Notes under the pieces: model-generated | What the model saw: the letters and a program-made list of their open reading frames with translations, nothing else | Told to the model about the DNA's origin: nothing | Database searches by the model: none | Assembly (NCBI GenBank): GCA_017591395.1 | Contig: WEDG01004938.1 | Location: 62,001 to 126,000 of the forward strand | DNA length: 64,000 bases | Origin: Schistocephalus solidus | Lineage: Eukaryota; Platyhelminthes; Cestoda; Diphyllobothriidea; Diphyllobothriidae | Direction: 5' to 3' | Translations under genes and position numbers: made by a program | Part shown: in pieces, positions 55,013-64,000 of the stretch | How positions within the stretch are numbered: the first letter of the stretch is position 1 | How the letters are laid out: each line of letters opens with the position of its first letter

Positions 55013-58000
55013 GTGAGTGGCTTGCCATTTTTGTTTTCAGACACATGATAAGGAAATCCTTGATGTTTTCCTTGTGCAGACAGCAGAATATTTTTGACAC
55101 AAACTGTTTTCTTGCTTCAAGTATCAGTGGGGAGGCGCTGGTAGAATGGATCGACACTACGGTCGGCCACCGTCATGGGATGAGAGATCGGGTGGCGGTG
55201 TTTCGGCGCCTAATTGGCCACGTTACAGCGCACCTTCAGCTGGTGGTTGGCAACAACCTCCTGGAGCTTGGTCTCAGTCTGCTCCCCCACCTACTTGGTG
55301 TCCCCCCAAGACCGGGCGCCATGGGAACTCCTCCGGCCTATCCTGGTCCTGATGGTGTGCCCGCTGCCCCTTTTCCACCGCCACCACACATCGCACCTCG
55401 CGCGTTTGGCTACCCGCCACATCCTGGATTTCCAAGTATGCTCACACCAGCCGATGACACAACTTCCTACCAACGACCGCCTGCATCTCATACCCTTACT
55501 GAGGCGGATGTTAAGAATAGTGAAGAAAATTTAAAGGCTCAACATGGCAGCATTATGGAGCAAAAAGCAGAGGCGATTCGACGGTGCATTAATGAAGCTC
55601 GAGAACAAGTTATTAAATCGCAATGCGATAAGTTGAACGTTTCACTACCGGACATCAACAACGTAAGAAGAGTGGGATATTCATTTAGCTTGTTTCGAAA
55701 CGTAGTTTAAGTTTTCCATAATTATATTTAAAGTTTTCATTATTTGCCAGGGCAATCAGTTATTTTCTTGAAAGTCTTACAACAGCCGTGCTAATGGCTG
55801 TTTTTTAAAGGTCTTGTTTCTTAACACTTCACGTAAGCATATACGAGGATCAGGGTTTAATCGTTAAGCCATTCACCTCCATCTGGTCGTTGCCGCCTTT
55901 AGTTACCTGTCAACTTTGCCGATGAGACAAATTTAGCCGAGGTTATGGTCCAACTGAAATGAGCACGAACCGATAGCTGGCCATGCGATATTCACTGCCA
56001 TTAGGCAGCTACCAAAATCTATCCTTCGATAGTGTTGGAAAAAAAATCGATCTAGAACTGTGTCAGCCATGACTTAGCTTTAAAATCTCGGCAAAATTTT
56101 GGCGTGCCGCTTCACTTTCTCGTCAAGTATCTGACACTTATCACAGGTAAGTGTGTGTTTTATCCAGTGCAAATGCGTTCCTGAGATATTATTTCTTAAT
56201 CGTGTTCTACTTATGGGAATCTTTATATCAGAGGATATTGTTTACAGGCATAATTTGACACTAAACTAACATTTAGCGGTTATTTTCTCAATGTAAACTA
56301 CAAAAATGGAGGTCGCAAACTTCTTGGCTGGTTGGAATTTGAGAGAAGGAAATATTGATTATTCGCAGAGGTAAGAGACGTGCTAACCGTTGTTGGACAT
56401 CTGAGCACCTGGCGTGCATTCGGAGGGTCGGCTGTTCAGTATCGTTTGAAGACACTGCTCTGTGACGTTCTCTATTGTCTGCAATTTCCATTGAAAACAA
56501 TCGCAACTTTTTAGAGTGGCAAACCGACGAGACTCATCTAAAGCAACAACGTGGCCTTACGCTAACATCGTATCTTACACGCTCTTTTACTGAGATCTAA
56601 ATTTTCTGCTTTATGACAAATTTTTCCCTACATTAGAGTCGGTTTTTTACCTCTTCAGGTAGTCCAACCCTTGATTGAATCTTGTACCAAGGAGAATATT
56701 GCAAAAGGCAAGAACTGGGCGGTGGACCAGATGTCTAAAAGTGAGGACCTCACAAGTCTGATGGGAGAATATTTGCTATATCGGGTCGCCAACACAGACG
56801 CCACCTTTGACCTTCGCTTGCATATTGTTTACTTGTTGAATGACCTTCTCCACCACGTTAAGCGTCGAGGTGTGACGTCCCACTTTCAGGTAATTTTTCC
56901 TATAATATCACCTTTTCTTTCTCAAAACACCAAATTGGATAGGCGACTTTCATTCTCGCCGCATGTAAGTGTTGCTTCTGTAGAATGCAAAAGAGGATCA
57001 CGCAAGAATAGCTGACGGGACCTAACACCTACTGACGACCCTTGTAATAAAACCTTTGCAATAGTGGTGGGGGGCGATTGGGAGAGACAATGTTGTCGTT
57101 GAGTCACATCCACTGAACTTTATGTGGTGCCTGCATATGTTTAAGTAGAGACCCATCATTGGTGACCTCTATACTGTAGCATGGCGCCCCAAACTGGCTG
57201 CACCGTTGTTCCTACATACCAAAAACCGGAGCCAGGTTGGTTTATGACATGCGTTACCGTGCTCAGTCTGTGTGCGTCCTTAAGTAATGCAAAAAGTTGG
57301 CAGCGATAGAGTATGTAAGCCCCCTTTAACACCACTAACCGCAGGTTCGTGCGAAACGAGAATGTCGGTAATAGGGGTTTTACTGGGTGGGGCATCATGG
57401 AAACAGGCAACGAAATGTGTGCAAAAAAACATAAAAAATAAATTGTCGGCACGATTTATTTTCCTAGGTCTATGTATATATATATTACTAATAGAAGCGA
57501 AGATGCGCGTTCCCGGAAATAAATGAGAAGAAGAGGCGATCACGGGAACCATGGTTTTATTGTCCTGACGTTTCAAAATCAAACAAGATTTCATCGTCGG
57601 AGGTAAATATTGTACCGCGCCTCACAGTATTTATAGGTGGTAACATTTCGGCTAATACGGGATTACTAAGGTTTTTGAATTTGCCTAGAGGAGGGGCCGG
57701 GTTTGGGGTGGAGATCCTCAGTCATCATGCTGCTTGATGAGCAAGGTGGTGTTTCATCCTTGGCGATCATCCTTTGCCTGTTCACTGAGTCCGTGGTGGA
57801 CTGGGGGAGGGCGGGTGATGACTTGTTCTCAATCTGGTCGGGGGCCGGCGTTCGCACGTTGGCAGTAGTCGTCAGTACCCTCATCGACCGAATCTGCCGC
57901 CCCAGGCTGTTAATCTTGGTTGCAATCGCACCTCCGTGTGTATTCGCACCTGCCGGATAAGTGGTTGAGCTGGCCGAGGCGATAACTGTTCCTTCGTCGG

Positions 58001-61000
58001 GTCTGGGTTGTGTTGCGATTGCGTGCGTGTCCGCCATGGACTCACCCATGTTCGGATGCACGTTAGGCCCATGTTCACGTTAGCTCTTTCGATCATTGAG
58101 CTGCGTCCGGAGGGCTTGGTAGGCCGTAGGAAGCGTCACACAACGATTGATGGAGGTTGTTCCGTGTGCCAAGCCTCGATTGTTTTCCTTGCCACGTGGT
58201 CACTTCCCCGACCTAGAATTTCGGCATTCTGGAAGGCGAACGTGTGTCCAGAGTCTGGGCAATGGTCCGCCACCAAAGCCAGTGGGTCCATTCTTCTTAC
58301 CGCCCTCCTGTGTTCTCCGACCCTGTAGGCGTTGGAGGTATCGAAGTTCTGCCTTTCTTTCGCCTTGCTCGCTGCAGTGTGTTTCAGCTCTTTTGTATAG
58401 CGTTCGAACACAACTGCGTTTGTGGCATGACGGATGTTTGCTATGGTAGCTCAGGATTTGGCGGGTACTGGTGGCCTTCCTATACACCATCGTTTTTAGG
58501 TCCCCACTGGGTTTTCGATGGACGAGAACGTCAAGGAATGGCAGCTGGTTGATGACTTTCACCTCCATTGTAAACTGGATGTCAGGGAAAATAGAATTCA
58601 GGCTGTAATGAAATTCCTTGACAATTTCCCGCTCGATGATGACAAAGGTATCGTTCACATACCGAGTCCAGAATTTCGGTTTGTAATTTGCGAAAACCAG
58701 GGTCTCTACTTTTTGGAGTACTGCCTCTGCTATGAAGCCCGAGAGTGGCGATCCCATCGGCGTCCCCTTGACATGCTCGTACGTTGTTCCTTCGAAAGTG
58801 AAGAAAGTCTTCAGGCAGAATTTTAAGAGCTGGATGAGATGTCTCCGTTTCACCGTCTCGTCCGTCTCGTTGTACCTGCTCTCGAGCAGTTTGTTGACCC
58901 TTTCCGACGATGAAATCTTGTTTGATTTTGAAACGTCAGGACAATAAAACCATGGTTCCCGTGATCGCCTCTTCTTCTTATATATATATATATATCTATA
59001 TGATAAGGTGGAAGCGACAAAGACAAGGGAGACCGGAATGGCCATTTCTGACTTATTCGCCGTCATCAGCCAGCCATACCCAAGGCACAACGAAACATAC
59101 GTGTTCCTTAATCAGATCGGTGAGCCCCACACTATCATAATTCATATTCCCGATCTTAATCGACAAAACAATGGGCCCGTGGCTCAATGGTAGAGTGTTA
59201 CATTCAATGACCAAAGGTCGCGTGTTCGAATCTCGGATGATCCACAGCTGGGATTGGGTATGACTGGCTGATGACTGCTAATAAGCCAGAAATGGCCATT
59301 CCGGTCTTCCTTGTCTTTGTCGGTTCCACTTATCAAGATATACCTTAAGTCGCAATGCGACTGCCCGCGAGGGCTCTAAAGTGAGCTCCAAGGCACAACA
59401 GAACATACGTGTTCCTTAACCAGATCGGTGAACCCCACACTATCATAATTCATATTCCCGATCGCAACCGACAAAAAAACGGGCCCGTGGCTCAATGGTA
59501 GAGTGTTACACTCAATGACCAAAGGTCGCGTGTTCGAATCTCGGGCGATCCACACCTGGGATTGGGTATGACTGGCTGATGACTGCTAATAAGCCAGAAA
59601 TGGCCATTCCGGTCTCTCTTGTCTTCGTCGGTTCCACCTTATCAAGATATACCTTAAGTCGCAATGCGACTGCCCGCGAGGGCTCTTAAGTGAGCTCCAA
59701 GGCACAACGGAACATACGTGTTCCTTAAGCAGATCGGTGAACCCCACACTAGCATTATATATATATAGTGTGTGATAGATGGGCGACTACCGATCGGTTA
59801 CAGGACTCACTAGTCCTGTTGTGCCTTGGAGCTCAGGGAGTAGAGCGTTTGACTTCTAAGCAACAGGCCGCTAGTTCGAGCTTTGGGCGCCGAAACGCCT
59901 GGGGTTGGGTATGACTAGCTGATGACGGCCAATAAACCAGAAATGACCATTTATTTTTCATTTATTTATTGCCAGTTTTTACAGTTATTACAGTTTTCAG
60001 CTTCCGTTGTCTTTGTCGGTCATATCATTCTGCACAAAAATATATATGTATATATGAAAAGAGGAAGGGGTTCTCCGAAATAATTCGAGTTGTTCTCGTG
60101 AATTTTTGAGTTGGTGACACAAACCCGTCGTCAGACGAAATAAATGCAAGGGAATGTTAGAATGTCGCACTAGACCGGCTGGCGTGACAGGGCCGACATA
60201 CCATTGGCGTGTGAAAAGATGAGTCATGTTAGATTGTGAGCTACGGGAAGGGGGAGGCGGAACAACTACGGCTCCCGGTGCTGCAGGGAGAGGGTGGATC
60301 AGTTGGATTCCAGGTGGCTGGGTTGCCGGTTGTTGGTGTTGAATTTGGACGGGGCGGTGAGCCGTGAACGTAAACCCTCATAATGGATGTCCAGGTCAAC
60401 CTGGCGGTTGATACTGACACAAGCTTACCAGGCCTTGAGGAATTCCCTCGCTCTTTTTGTGTTGGCCATGGCTACAACCTCAGTTTCATACCAATTGAAT
60501 CGATGGTCGCACTCGAGCGCGTGCGTAAAGACTAGGGACACATGGTCTTGGCGGCGGATGGCTAGTTTGTGTTCATTAATACGGGCGCCCATGCTTCGAC
60601 GCATATAATCAACATACAAGAGCAATTTGCGCACGGGATGCGGTAAATTACGTTGTTTTGTTGATTTTTAGGGATGGGATCCTTTCTTCAGGATAGTATG
60701 GTGCGTAGTGAGGATGCTGGCTTGTGTGCGATGTTTATACCAAGGCGATTCATCTGCCGAGCGATTACTTCAAAGGTCCCCTGCAAATAAGGCAGGGAGT
60801 AGAATTTTTGTGCCAAAATTTATCCGTTTGGGGTGGGACCTTGCGGTTGTGCCTGGTGTCTGAGGCAGTTCTTTACAAAACTAACCGGATATCCGTTACA
60901 TCGGAACAACCGATACAGGTAAGCAAACTCTTTTTTAAGGAGATCATCGCTGTTGCAATGCCGGTATGCCTGATGGAACAGAGTTCGGACGCAGTTTCTT

Positions 61001-62187
61001 TTGTGCGTTGTGCATTAGATCCTTTCTTATGGACACTTTTTACGAGGCTACCATCACTTAGCTTTTGGATTCTAACGCCCAGAAACGGCAGGCTGTCTCC
61101 TCCTGCCTCTTCACGAGTAAACTGTATGGCAGGGAAATCACCATTCAGCCTCTCATTCAGCTGCTCAACTTCGCAGTTCTTTATTACGACAAAGTTGTCA
61201 TCTACATCGCGAAGCCCGATTTCGGGCTTGAGAGTTTGAAAAACCTCTTCTTCTAGTCGCTGAAAAACCGATTCGGGTGGTAGTCCTGATATTGACGAGC
61301 CCATTGGGGTTTCCTTTGTCTGTTGGTAGTACTTATTGTCGAATTGACAGTAGTTCCTATAACCGAGTTTGAGCAGTTCTATAACATGCTGCATTAGAAT
61401 TTCAACAGGATTGTCGTTTAGGCGTTGAGCTACGCATCCAATTGCCAAGTCGTGTGGTATGGAAGAAAACAAGGCAATGACGTCTAAAGGCATTCATCAG
61501 TACTTACTTTGAGGCCTTTGATCCTTTGGAGGAATGCGGGAGAGTTGTTAATATTGTATTCCAATCCATGCATTAGCTGCTTCAGGTGCCTGTACAATCA
61601 CTTAGCTGCATTGTAAATAGGTAATCCGATGAGTGACACTATAATCCTCAGTGGGACATCCGGTTTGTGAATTTCCGGTAGACCGTATGCGCGTGCGATA
61701 TGGGGATCACTTTATTAACATATTCATCTTTATCCATGATACCAGTAGCGCCATGTTTGTCAGCGGGAGCAACAACAATATTTTGATCTGATTTCAGTGA
61801 TCAGAGTCCTTGCGCTTCTTCAGCCAGTAGGGTTTGCTGGCGGCTTTTTGCCGGAGGATATCGGTGGCACAGCTGTGTATGTCCGCGCGCATTTCATCTG
61901 GAAGGGCAGAAGTCAATAGAATGGATTCAAGGTCTGCTAAGAAGCTGGTAGGTGTATTATCCATGGGATTAGATCCTAATCTCATCGATAGGAGGTTGAG
62001 TTCAGCAGGTGATAAATTCCTTTTAGAAAGGTTAATAACTCGAGTGGTCATGGTCTTTTCATTCGTAGGGCAAACAAGAGATTGGACTTTCTCCCGCAGA
62101 TCAACTCTCTTCTTGGGAATTTCGAGTTTGACCCTGAAAAGCCATTTCCGAATCACCTGACTCCATGTCCTGCACTTAATATTTTTA

Positions 62188-62228
<41 letters not shown>

Positions 62229-63094
62229 TGAAGCTGTTTAACACGCATAGCATAGGTTATAGGTGTAACCATACTCACAGCCCAGGTACTAGCTAAGAGC
62301 CCAGACACGTGTTTCGCCGGTCTTTTGCCGCTATTTAACACAGCCGCGAGGGATACGGCTAATCAGTGGGGCCCCCCAGCATTTCCTGCCGTTTTCTGGT
62401 TTATACTGCAGTTTAAAAATTGCACATTTCCTCGCGCTGTGGATTGAGGCTCAATATAGAGCACACGAAGGTAGTCGGATAGCCATCGGTGAACGCAATT
62501 TAAACACAATATTCCCGATTGCGACCGACAGGATAACGGGCTTGTGGCTCACTCGTAGGGCATCCAACTTGGTGACCAGAGATCCAGGATTTGAATGTCA
62601 AATACCAAAATCTGCGGCTGGGTATGATTGCCGGCTAACAAGGCGGACATAGCCACTCCAGTCTCCCTTGTCTTTTCCGTTACTCCCTTCATCAGATATC
62701 CATGGTGCTATGCGAGGTGCTTGGGTGAGCCCCAAGACATAACCGGACGAGCATGCCCCGTAACCCGATTGATGAACACACTTCCAACTAACTTCCAACA
62801 GTCCTAATGCGTGCTGATTTCTTAATCCCTACTTTCGACCAACAACATTTCTCTCGCCTTTGGTTTGTGCCCGTCCATCTGTATCATTGCCTCTTTCAGG
62901 ATACCCTTCACAAAATCGTCGTACCAATATACTGTTTGGCCATGGAATCGGCCGACAATGAAAAACAGGCAAAGTTGACGCGTGTGCTTGATTTGTGGGA
63001 CACAAACGGCTACTTGCCTCCAGATGTCCTCAAAAATATGCGGGCGCCGGACTGTGAGGAATTCATGCGGAAATGGAAGGAGGAGCAGAAACAG
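54768..63094 (+). CDS. CHERP: CHERP homologue (SURP + CID domains), first four exons, incomplete at the window edge
   Basis: Exons: 54,768-55,012; 55,122-55,662; 56,659-56,889; 62,900-63,094, all joined in phase 0; the gene continues to the right. About 404 residues are visible. Residues 10-55 form a SURP/SWAP module ([32 protein letters not shown]). A Pro/Gly/Tyr-rich linker follows, then a charged helix ([20 protein letters not shown]) and a CID/VHS-like helical domain split over exons 3 and 4 ([77 protein letters not shown]). Family knowledge: CHERP is a nuclear protein associated with U2 snRNP and with RNA polymerase II C-terminal-domain recognition, first named for an effect on ER calcium. 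The RS-rich tail and G-patch expected at the C-terminus lie outside the window. Exons 1 and 2 each have a one-base frame disturbance. Confidence 0.85.
55122..55662 (+). CDS. CHERP: CHERP exon 2 with a one-base surplus
   Basis: After CTTGCTTCAAG it reads [52 protein letters not shown]. Then the frame moves by one within the C6 run at about 55,302-55,307 and continues [68 protein letters not shown] up to the donor AAC/GTAAGA. Removing one C gives 540 bases, in phase with both neighbours. A homopolymer error in the assembly is the simplest reading. Confidence 0.78.
55663..56658 (+). other. CHERP intron 2
   Basis: Bounded by AAC/GTAAGA and CTCTTCAG/GTAG. No repeat or exon recognised. Confidence 0.5.
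56659..56889 (+). CDS. CHERP: CHERP exon 3
   Basis: Seventy-seven codons in phase 0 encoding the first helices of the [43 protein letters not shown] and [17 protein letters not shown]. The donor is CAG/GTAATT. The LLYLxNDxLHH motif is the hallmark of CHERP and SR140 CIDs. Confidence 0.85.
57526..57602 (-). repeat. Inverted repeat, left arm, flanking PLE 1
   Basis: About 76 bases that reappear, reverse-complemented and by eye unchanged, at 58,903-58,979. On the - strand it contains a hammerhead-like set: CCGACGA (57,594-57,600), a hairpin AAATC/GATTT, and GAAACGTC (57,567-57,574). Arms of this kind are expected for the pseudo-LTRs of PLEs. Confidence 0.7.
57603..58985 (-). mobile_element. Penelope-like element 1, defective
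   Basis: The - strand encodes a PLE reverse transcriptase from mid-domain: [37 protein letters not shown] (about 58,770-58,710), [11 protein letters not shown] (about 58,660), [38 protein letters not shown]. The GIY-YIG-type end follows after a frameshift: [40 protein letters not shown] and TIEAWHT (58,300-58,170). A long tail frame reaches 57,666. The catalytic YVDD is YVND, and the N-terminal half of the GIY-YIG domain, including the YIG tyrosine and glycine, is deleted. Both enzymatic activities should therefore be lost. The 5' third of the polymerase is absent. Confidence 0.78.
58903..58979 (+). repeat. Inverted repeat, right arm, flanking PLE 1
   Basis: Partner of 57,526-57,602. Carries CCGACGA (58,904-58,910) and GAAACGTC (58,930-58,937) on the + strand. 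A TA microsatellite follows immediately (58,979-59,001). Confidence 0.7.
59003..59085 (-). mobile_element. SINE body fragment, minus orientation
   Basis: The reverse complement reads TTGGGTATGGCTGGCTGATG, AGAAATGGCCATTCCGGTCT and CCCTTGTCTTTGTCG, the body of the SINE found in + orientation just downstream. It forms an inverted pair with it. Confidence 0.7.
59081..59389 (+). mobile_element. tRNA-derived SINE unit 1 of a tandem pair
   Basis: A 309-base unit: a leader (CAAGGCACAACGAAACATAC, ATTCATATTCCCGATC), a tRNA-like part with A box GTGGCTCAATGGTAGAGTG and B box GGTCGCGTGTTCGAATC, then the SINE body and a trailer (CTTAAGTCGCAATGCGACTG). The acceptor strands do not pair, so it is not a functional tRNA. 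Confidence 0.75.
59390..59697 (+). mobile_element. tRNA-derived SINE unit 2 of a tandem pair
   Basis: Nearly the same sequence as unit 1, 308 bases later, with a handful of substitutions. The leader of a third unit (59,698-59,755) follows and breaks off at a TA run. Confidence 0.75.
59815..59955 (+). mobile_element. Diverged SINE copy
   Basis: GTGCCTTGGAGCTCAGGGAGTAGAGCG is A-box-like, GGCCGCTAGTTCGAGCTTTG is B-box-like, and the body reads GGGGTTGGGTATGACTAGCTGATGACGG and CAGAAATGACCAT. It comes from another subfamily of the same SINE type. (Motifs are quoted in part only.). Confidence 0.6.
60240..62160 (-). mobile_element. Penelope-like element 2, nearly full length, decayed
   Basis: The - strand follows a PLE from its N-terminal region to the nuclease: [20 protein letters not shown] and [15 protein letters not shown] (62,060-61,860), [20 protein letters not shown] (about 61,780-61,720), [15 protein letters not shown] (about 61,690), [17 protein letters not shown] (about 61,480), [20 protein letters not shown] (about 61,310-61,250), [10 protein letters not shown] (about 61,210), [20 protein letters not shown], then [11 protein letters not shown] (about 60,650) and [51 protein letters not shown] (60,590-60,425). 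The aspartate pair of the polymerase remains, but the preceding Tyr is gone. About 50 residues are missing before AYGLP, the YVG of the nuclease reads YVD, and stops are present. Confidence 0.78.
62189..62225 (+). repeat. TA dinucleotide microsatellite
   Basis: An uninterrupted TA run next to the 5' side of PLE 2. Comparable runs lie at 57,475-57,487 and 58,979-59,001 (PLE 1) and at 60,040-60,056 (3' side of PLE 2). Confidence 0.9.
62500..62790 (+). mobile_element. Diverged SINE copy
   Basis: Follows the same plan as 59,081-59,389: leader ATTCCCGATTGCGACCGACA, A-box-like CTTGTGGCTCACTCGTAGGG, weakened B box, body CTGGGTATGATTGCCGGCTA and CAGTCTCCCTTGTCTTTTCCG, trailer with CCCAAGACATAACCGG. 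Confidence 0.6.
62900..63094 (+). CDS. CHERP: CHERP exon 4
   Basis: Sixty-five codons in phase 0 completing the [68 protein letters not shown]. The donor is CAG/GTGAGA. The following intron extends beyond the window. Confidence 0.85.
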
Positions 63095-63159
63095 GTGAGA
63101 GGCCTACATGTCGTTTGCCATTTTCTTTTCTAAAAAATGATTGATTCACTAATTACTTA

Positions 63160-63400
63160 GGAATTTTGGCAGATTCAAATAATTCCTTTCACCCGCTTGT
63201 TAAAAAGTCTGCGGCCTTGGCGGGATTCGAACTCACAGCAACAAGGGAAGGCTTCAGTGTAGCCAACACTAATCACCTGAGCTACGAGGTCCCACCGGGA
63301 GCCGTGATTTTATTCACACTTTGCTCGTAGGTTCGAATACCACCGAGGCTGCCGAGTTTTTCACAATTGGGTCAAAGGAATTATTCCAATCGGCCAAAAC
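63160..63400. mobile_element. Inverted pair of tRNA-derived repeats
   Basis: On the - strand (63,300-63,160) there is an A-box-like TAGCTCAGGTGATTAGTG and a B box GAGTTCGAATCCC, followed by CCAAGGCCGCAGACTTTTTA and AAAGGAATTATT. On the + strand (63,310-63,400) the same 3' part recurs: GTAGGTTCGAATACC, CCGAGGCTGCCGAGTTTTTC, AAAGGAATTATT. The two form a head-to-head inverted repeat in CHERP intron 4. Confidence 0.65.
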
Positions 63401-63524
63401 CCTATTAATTAAGCGCCTCTGGTAGTCCTTTTGGAGATTCTAGATTTATTCCTTAGGAAGTCCTACTTGAACGGTCAGCTTACTGTATCAGAATTGGTGG
63501 ATTCCTTACGTTGCAGTAGGCTTG

Positions 63525-63840
63525 GCGGGTAACTTGATCCAAGTGTAATTAAACTCACGACTCCCGGTAGGGCCTCGTAGCTGTACTAAACCCTTCCCTT
63601 TGCTCGTGTGATTTCGAATCCCACCGAGGCCGCCTAGTTTTTCAAAAGTGGGTCAAATGATTTATTAAACGCTACCGAACTCTTACTTAATGATCTGTTG
63701 GTTTCTAGATTGATTGCTCAGGAAATTCTGTTTGGGTAGTATACATTGCAGTAGGCGGTGCGGGTAACTTGACCAAAGTGTGATTAAACTCACGACTCCC
63801 AGTGGGGCGTCGAACCTCAGGTGGTTAGAGCGTTGGCTGT
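63525..63840 (+). repeat. Further copies of the same tRNA-derived repeat
   Basis: GCGGGTAACTTGATCCAAGT at 63,525 recurs as GCGGGTAACTTGACCAAAGT at about 63,758, each followed by AAACTCACGACTCCC and a GGGCCTCG or GGGCGTCG tRNA-like start. The first copy has the B box GTGATTTCGAATCCCACC. Spacing is about 233 bases, so this is a short tandem arrangement. Confidence 0.55.
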
Positions 63841-64000
63841 GCTGGTAGTGAAAGACAAACAATGACGACTACAACGATAGCAACAAATCGCTATTGGCGC
63901 TGCTATCGGGTAGCTTTAGTATTTACTTCCCCTACCAGTGTTTTTTGCATGCTTGTTCCGGATTTCAAATGGTTTTCCTGTAGAACTAAGGAGAAATTCG

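Larger units (their letters stand above)
56890..62899 (+). other. CHERP intron 3, filled with PLEs and SINEs
   Basis: 6.0 kb between CAG/GTAATT and CTCTTTCAG/GATACC. Contains PLE 1 (57,526-58,979), a block of SINEs (59,000-59,950), PLE 2 (60,240-62,160), a further SINE (62,500-62,780) and several TA microsatellites. The first 600 bases hold nothing recognised. Confidence 0.65.

Noticed and set aside
57287..57594. Small frames sharing an identical N-terminus at 57,594 (-) and 58,910 (+)
   Set aside because: The shared peptide is the antisense reading of the PLE inverted repeat, not a gene family.
59167..59235. Functional tRNA gene
   Set aside because: A and B boxes are present but the acceptor and anticodon arms do not pair, and near-identical copies carry a common SINE body.
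60060..60140. Second hammerhead at the 3' side of PLE 2
   Set aside because: The - strand has CTGACGACGGG but no GAAA partner at the right distance; at most a vestige.

Overview
This looks like intron-rich, repeat-saturated DNA from a parasitic flatworm, most likely a tapeworm, possibly of the diphyllobothriid group. That identification is an inference. It rests on a 40-base intron, tRNA-derived SINEs, many decayed CR1-like LINEs, Penelope-like elements (PLEs), a Merlin transposon and the flavour of the two host genes. There are no bacterial genes, operons or CRISPR arrays.

Two host genes could be reconstructed exon by exon, both on the + strand. The first (18,662-34,304, seven exons, about 946 aa) is the axonemal dynein intermediate chain WDR63/DNAI3, a WD40 protein of motile cilia. 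Its first intron is 40 bases with a GC-AG boundary, and exon 4 carries one surplus base. The second starts at 54,768 and runs off the right edge. It is CHERP, a nuclear SURP + CID domain protein linked to splicing, and exons 1-4 are present. Exon 1 lacks one base and exon 2 has one surplus base, the latter probably in a C6 run. Each gene has a strong splice acceptor just upstream of its ATG without an obvious upstream exon, which fits spliced-leader trans-splicing or a 5'UTR intron.

Everything else recognised is mobile or repetitive DNA. 1-690: degenerate telomere-like G/T-rich repeat. 1.0-2.6 kb: Merlin (ISXO2-like) transposase relic next to a doubtful phospholipase-A2-like relic. 3.5-15 kb: a pile of CR1-like LINEs, mostly on the - strand; a long one (7.96-12.2 kb) appears to sit inside another (12.25-13.85 plus 7.44-7.96 kb). 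16.70-17.21 kb: a 512-bp hAT element with terminal inverted repeats and an 8-bp target duplication. Introns of DNAI3: an RTE-like LINE, inverted SINE pairs, an AGT microsatellite, a two-copy unknown repeat and a PLE tail. 34.9-36.4 kb: Ty3/Gypsy RNase H-integrase relic. 37.4-50.2 kb: further LINEs, including one (39.2-43.2 kb) split by a roughly 2-kb element that has long direct terminal repeats around an 88-bp minisatellite. 52.9-53.7 kb: RTE-like LINE. CHERP intron 3 (56.9-62.9 kb): two PLEs, one framed by a 76-bp inverted repeat with a hammerhead-ribozyme-like core, and tandem tRNA-derived SINEs.

The two host genes are not functionally linked. Nearly every mobile element here has stops, frameshifts or lost catalytic residues, so the region reads as a graveyard of insertions. 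Candidates for something new are the minisatellite-bearing direct-repeat element at 39.95-41.91 kb, its relatives at 5.6-8.3 kb, and the PLE inverted repeats with the ribozyme-like core. All identifications come from reading translations and motifs by eye; no database search was possible.
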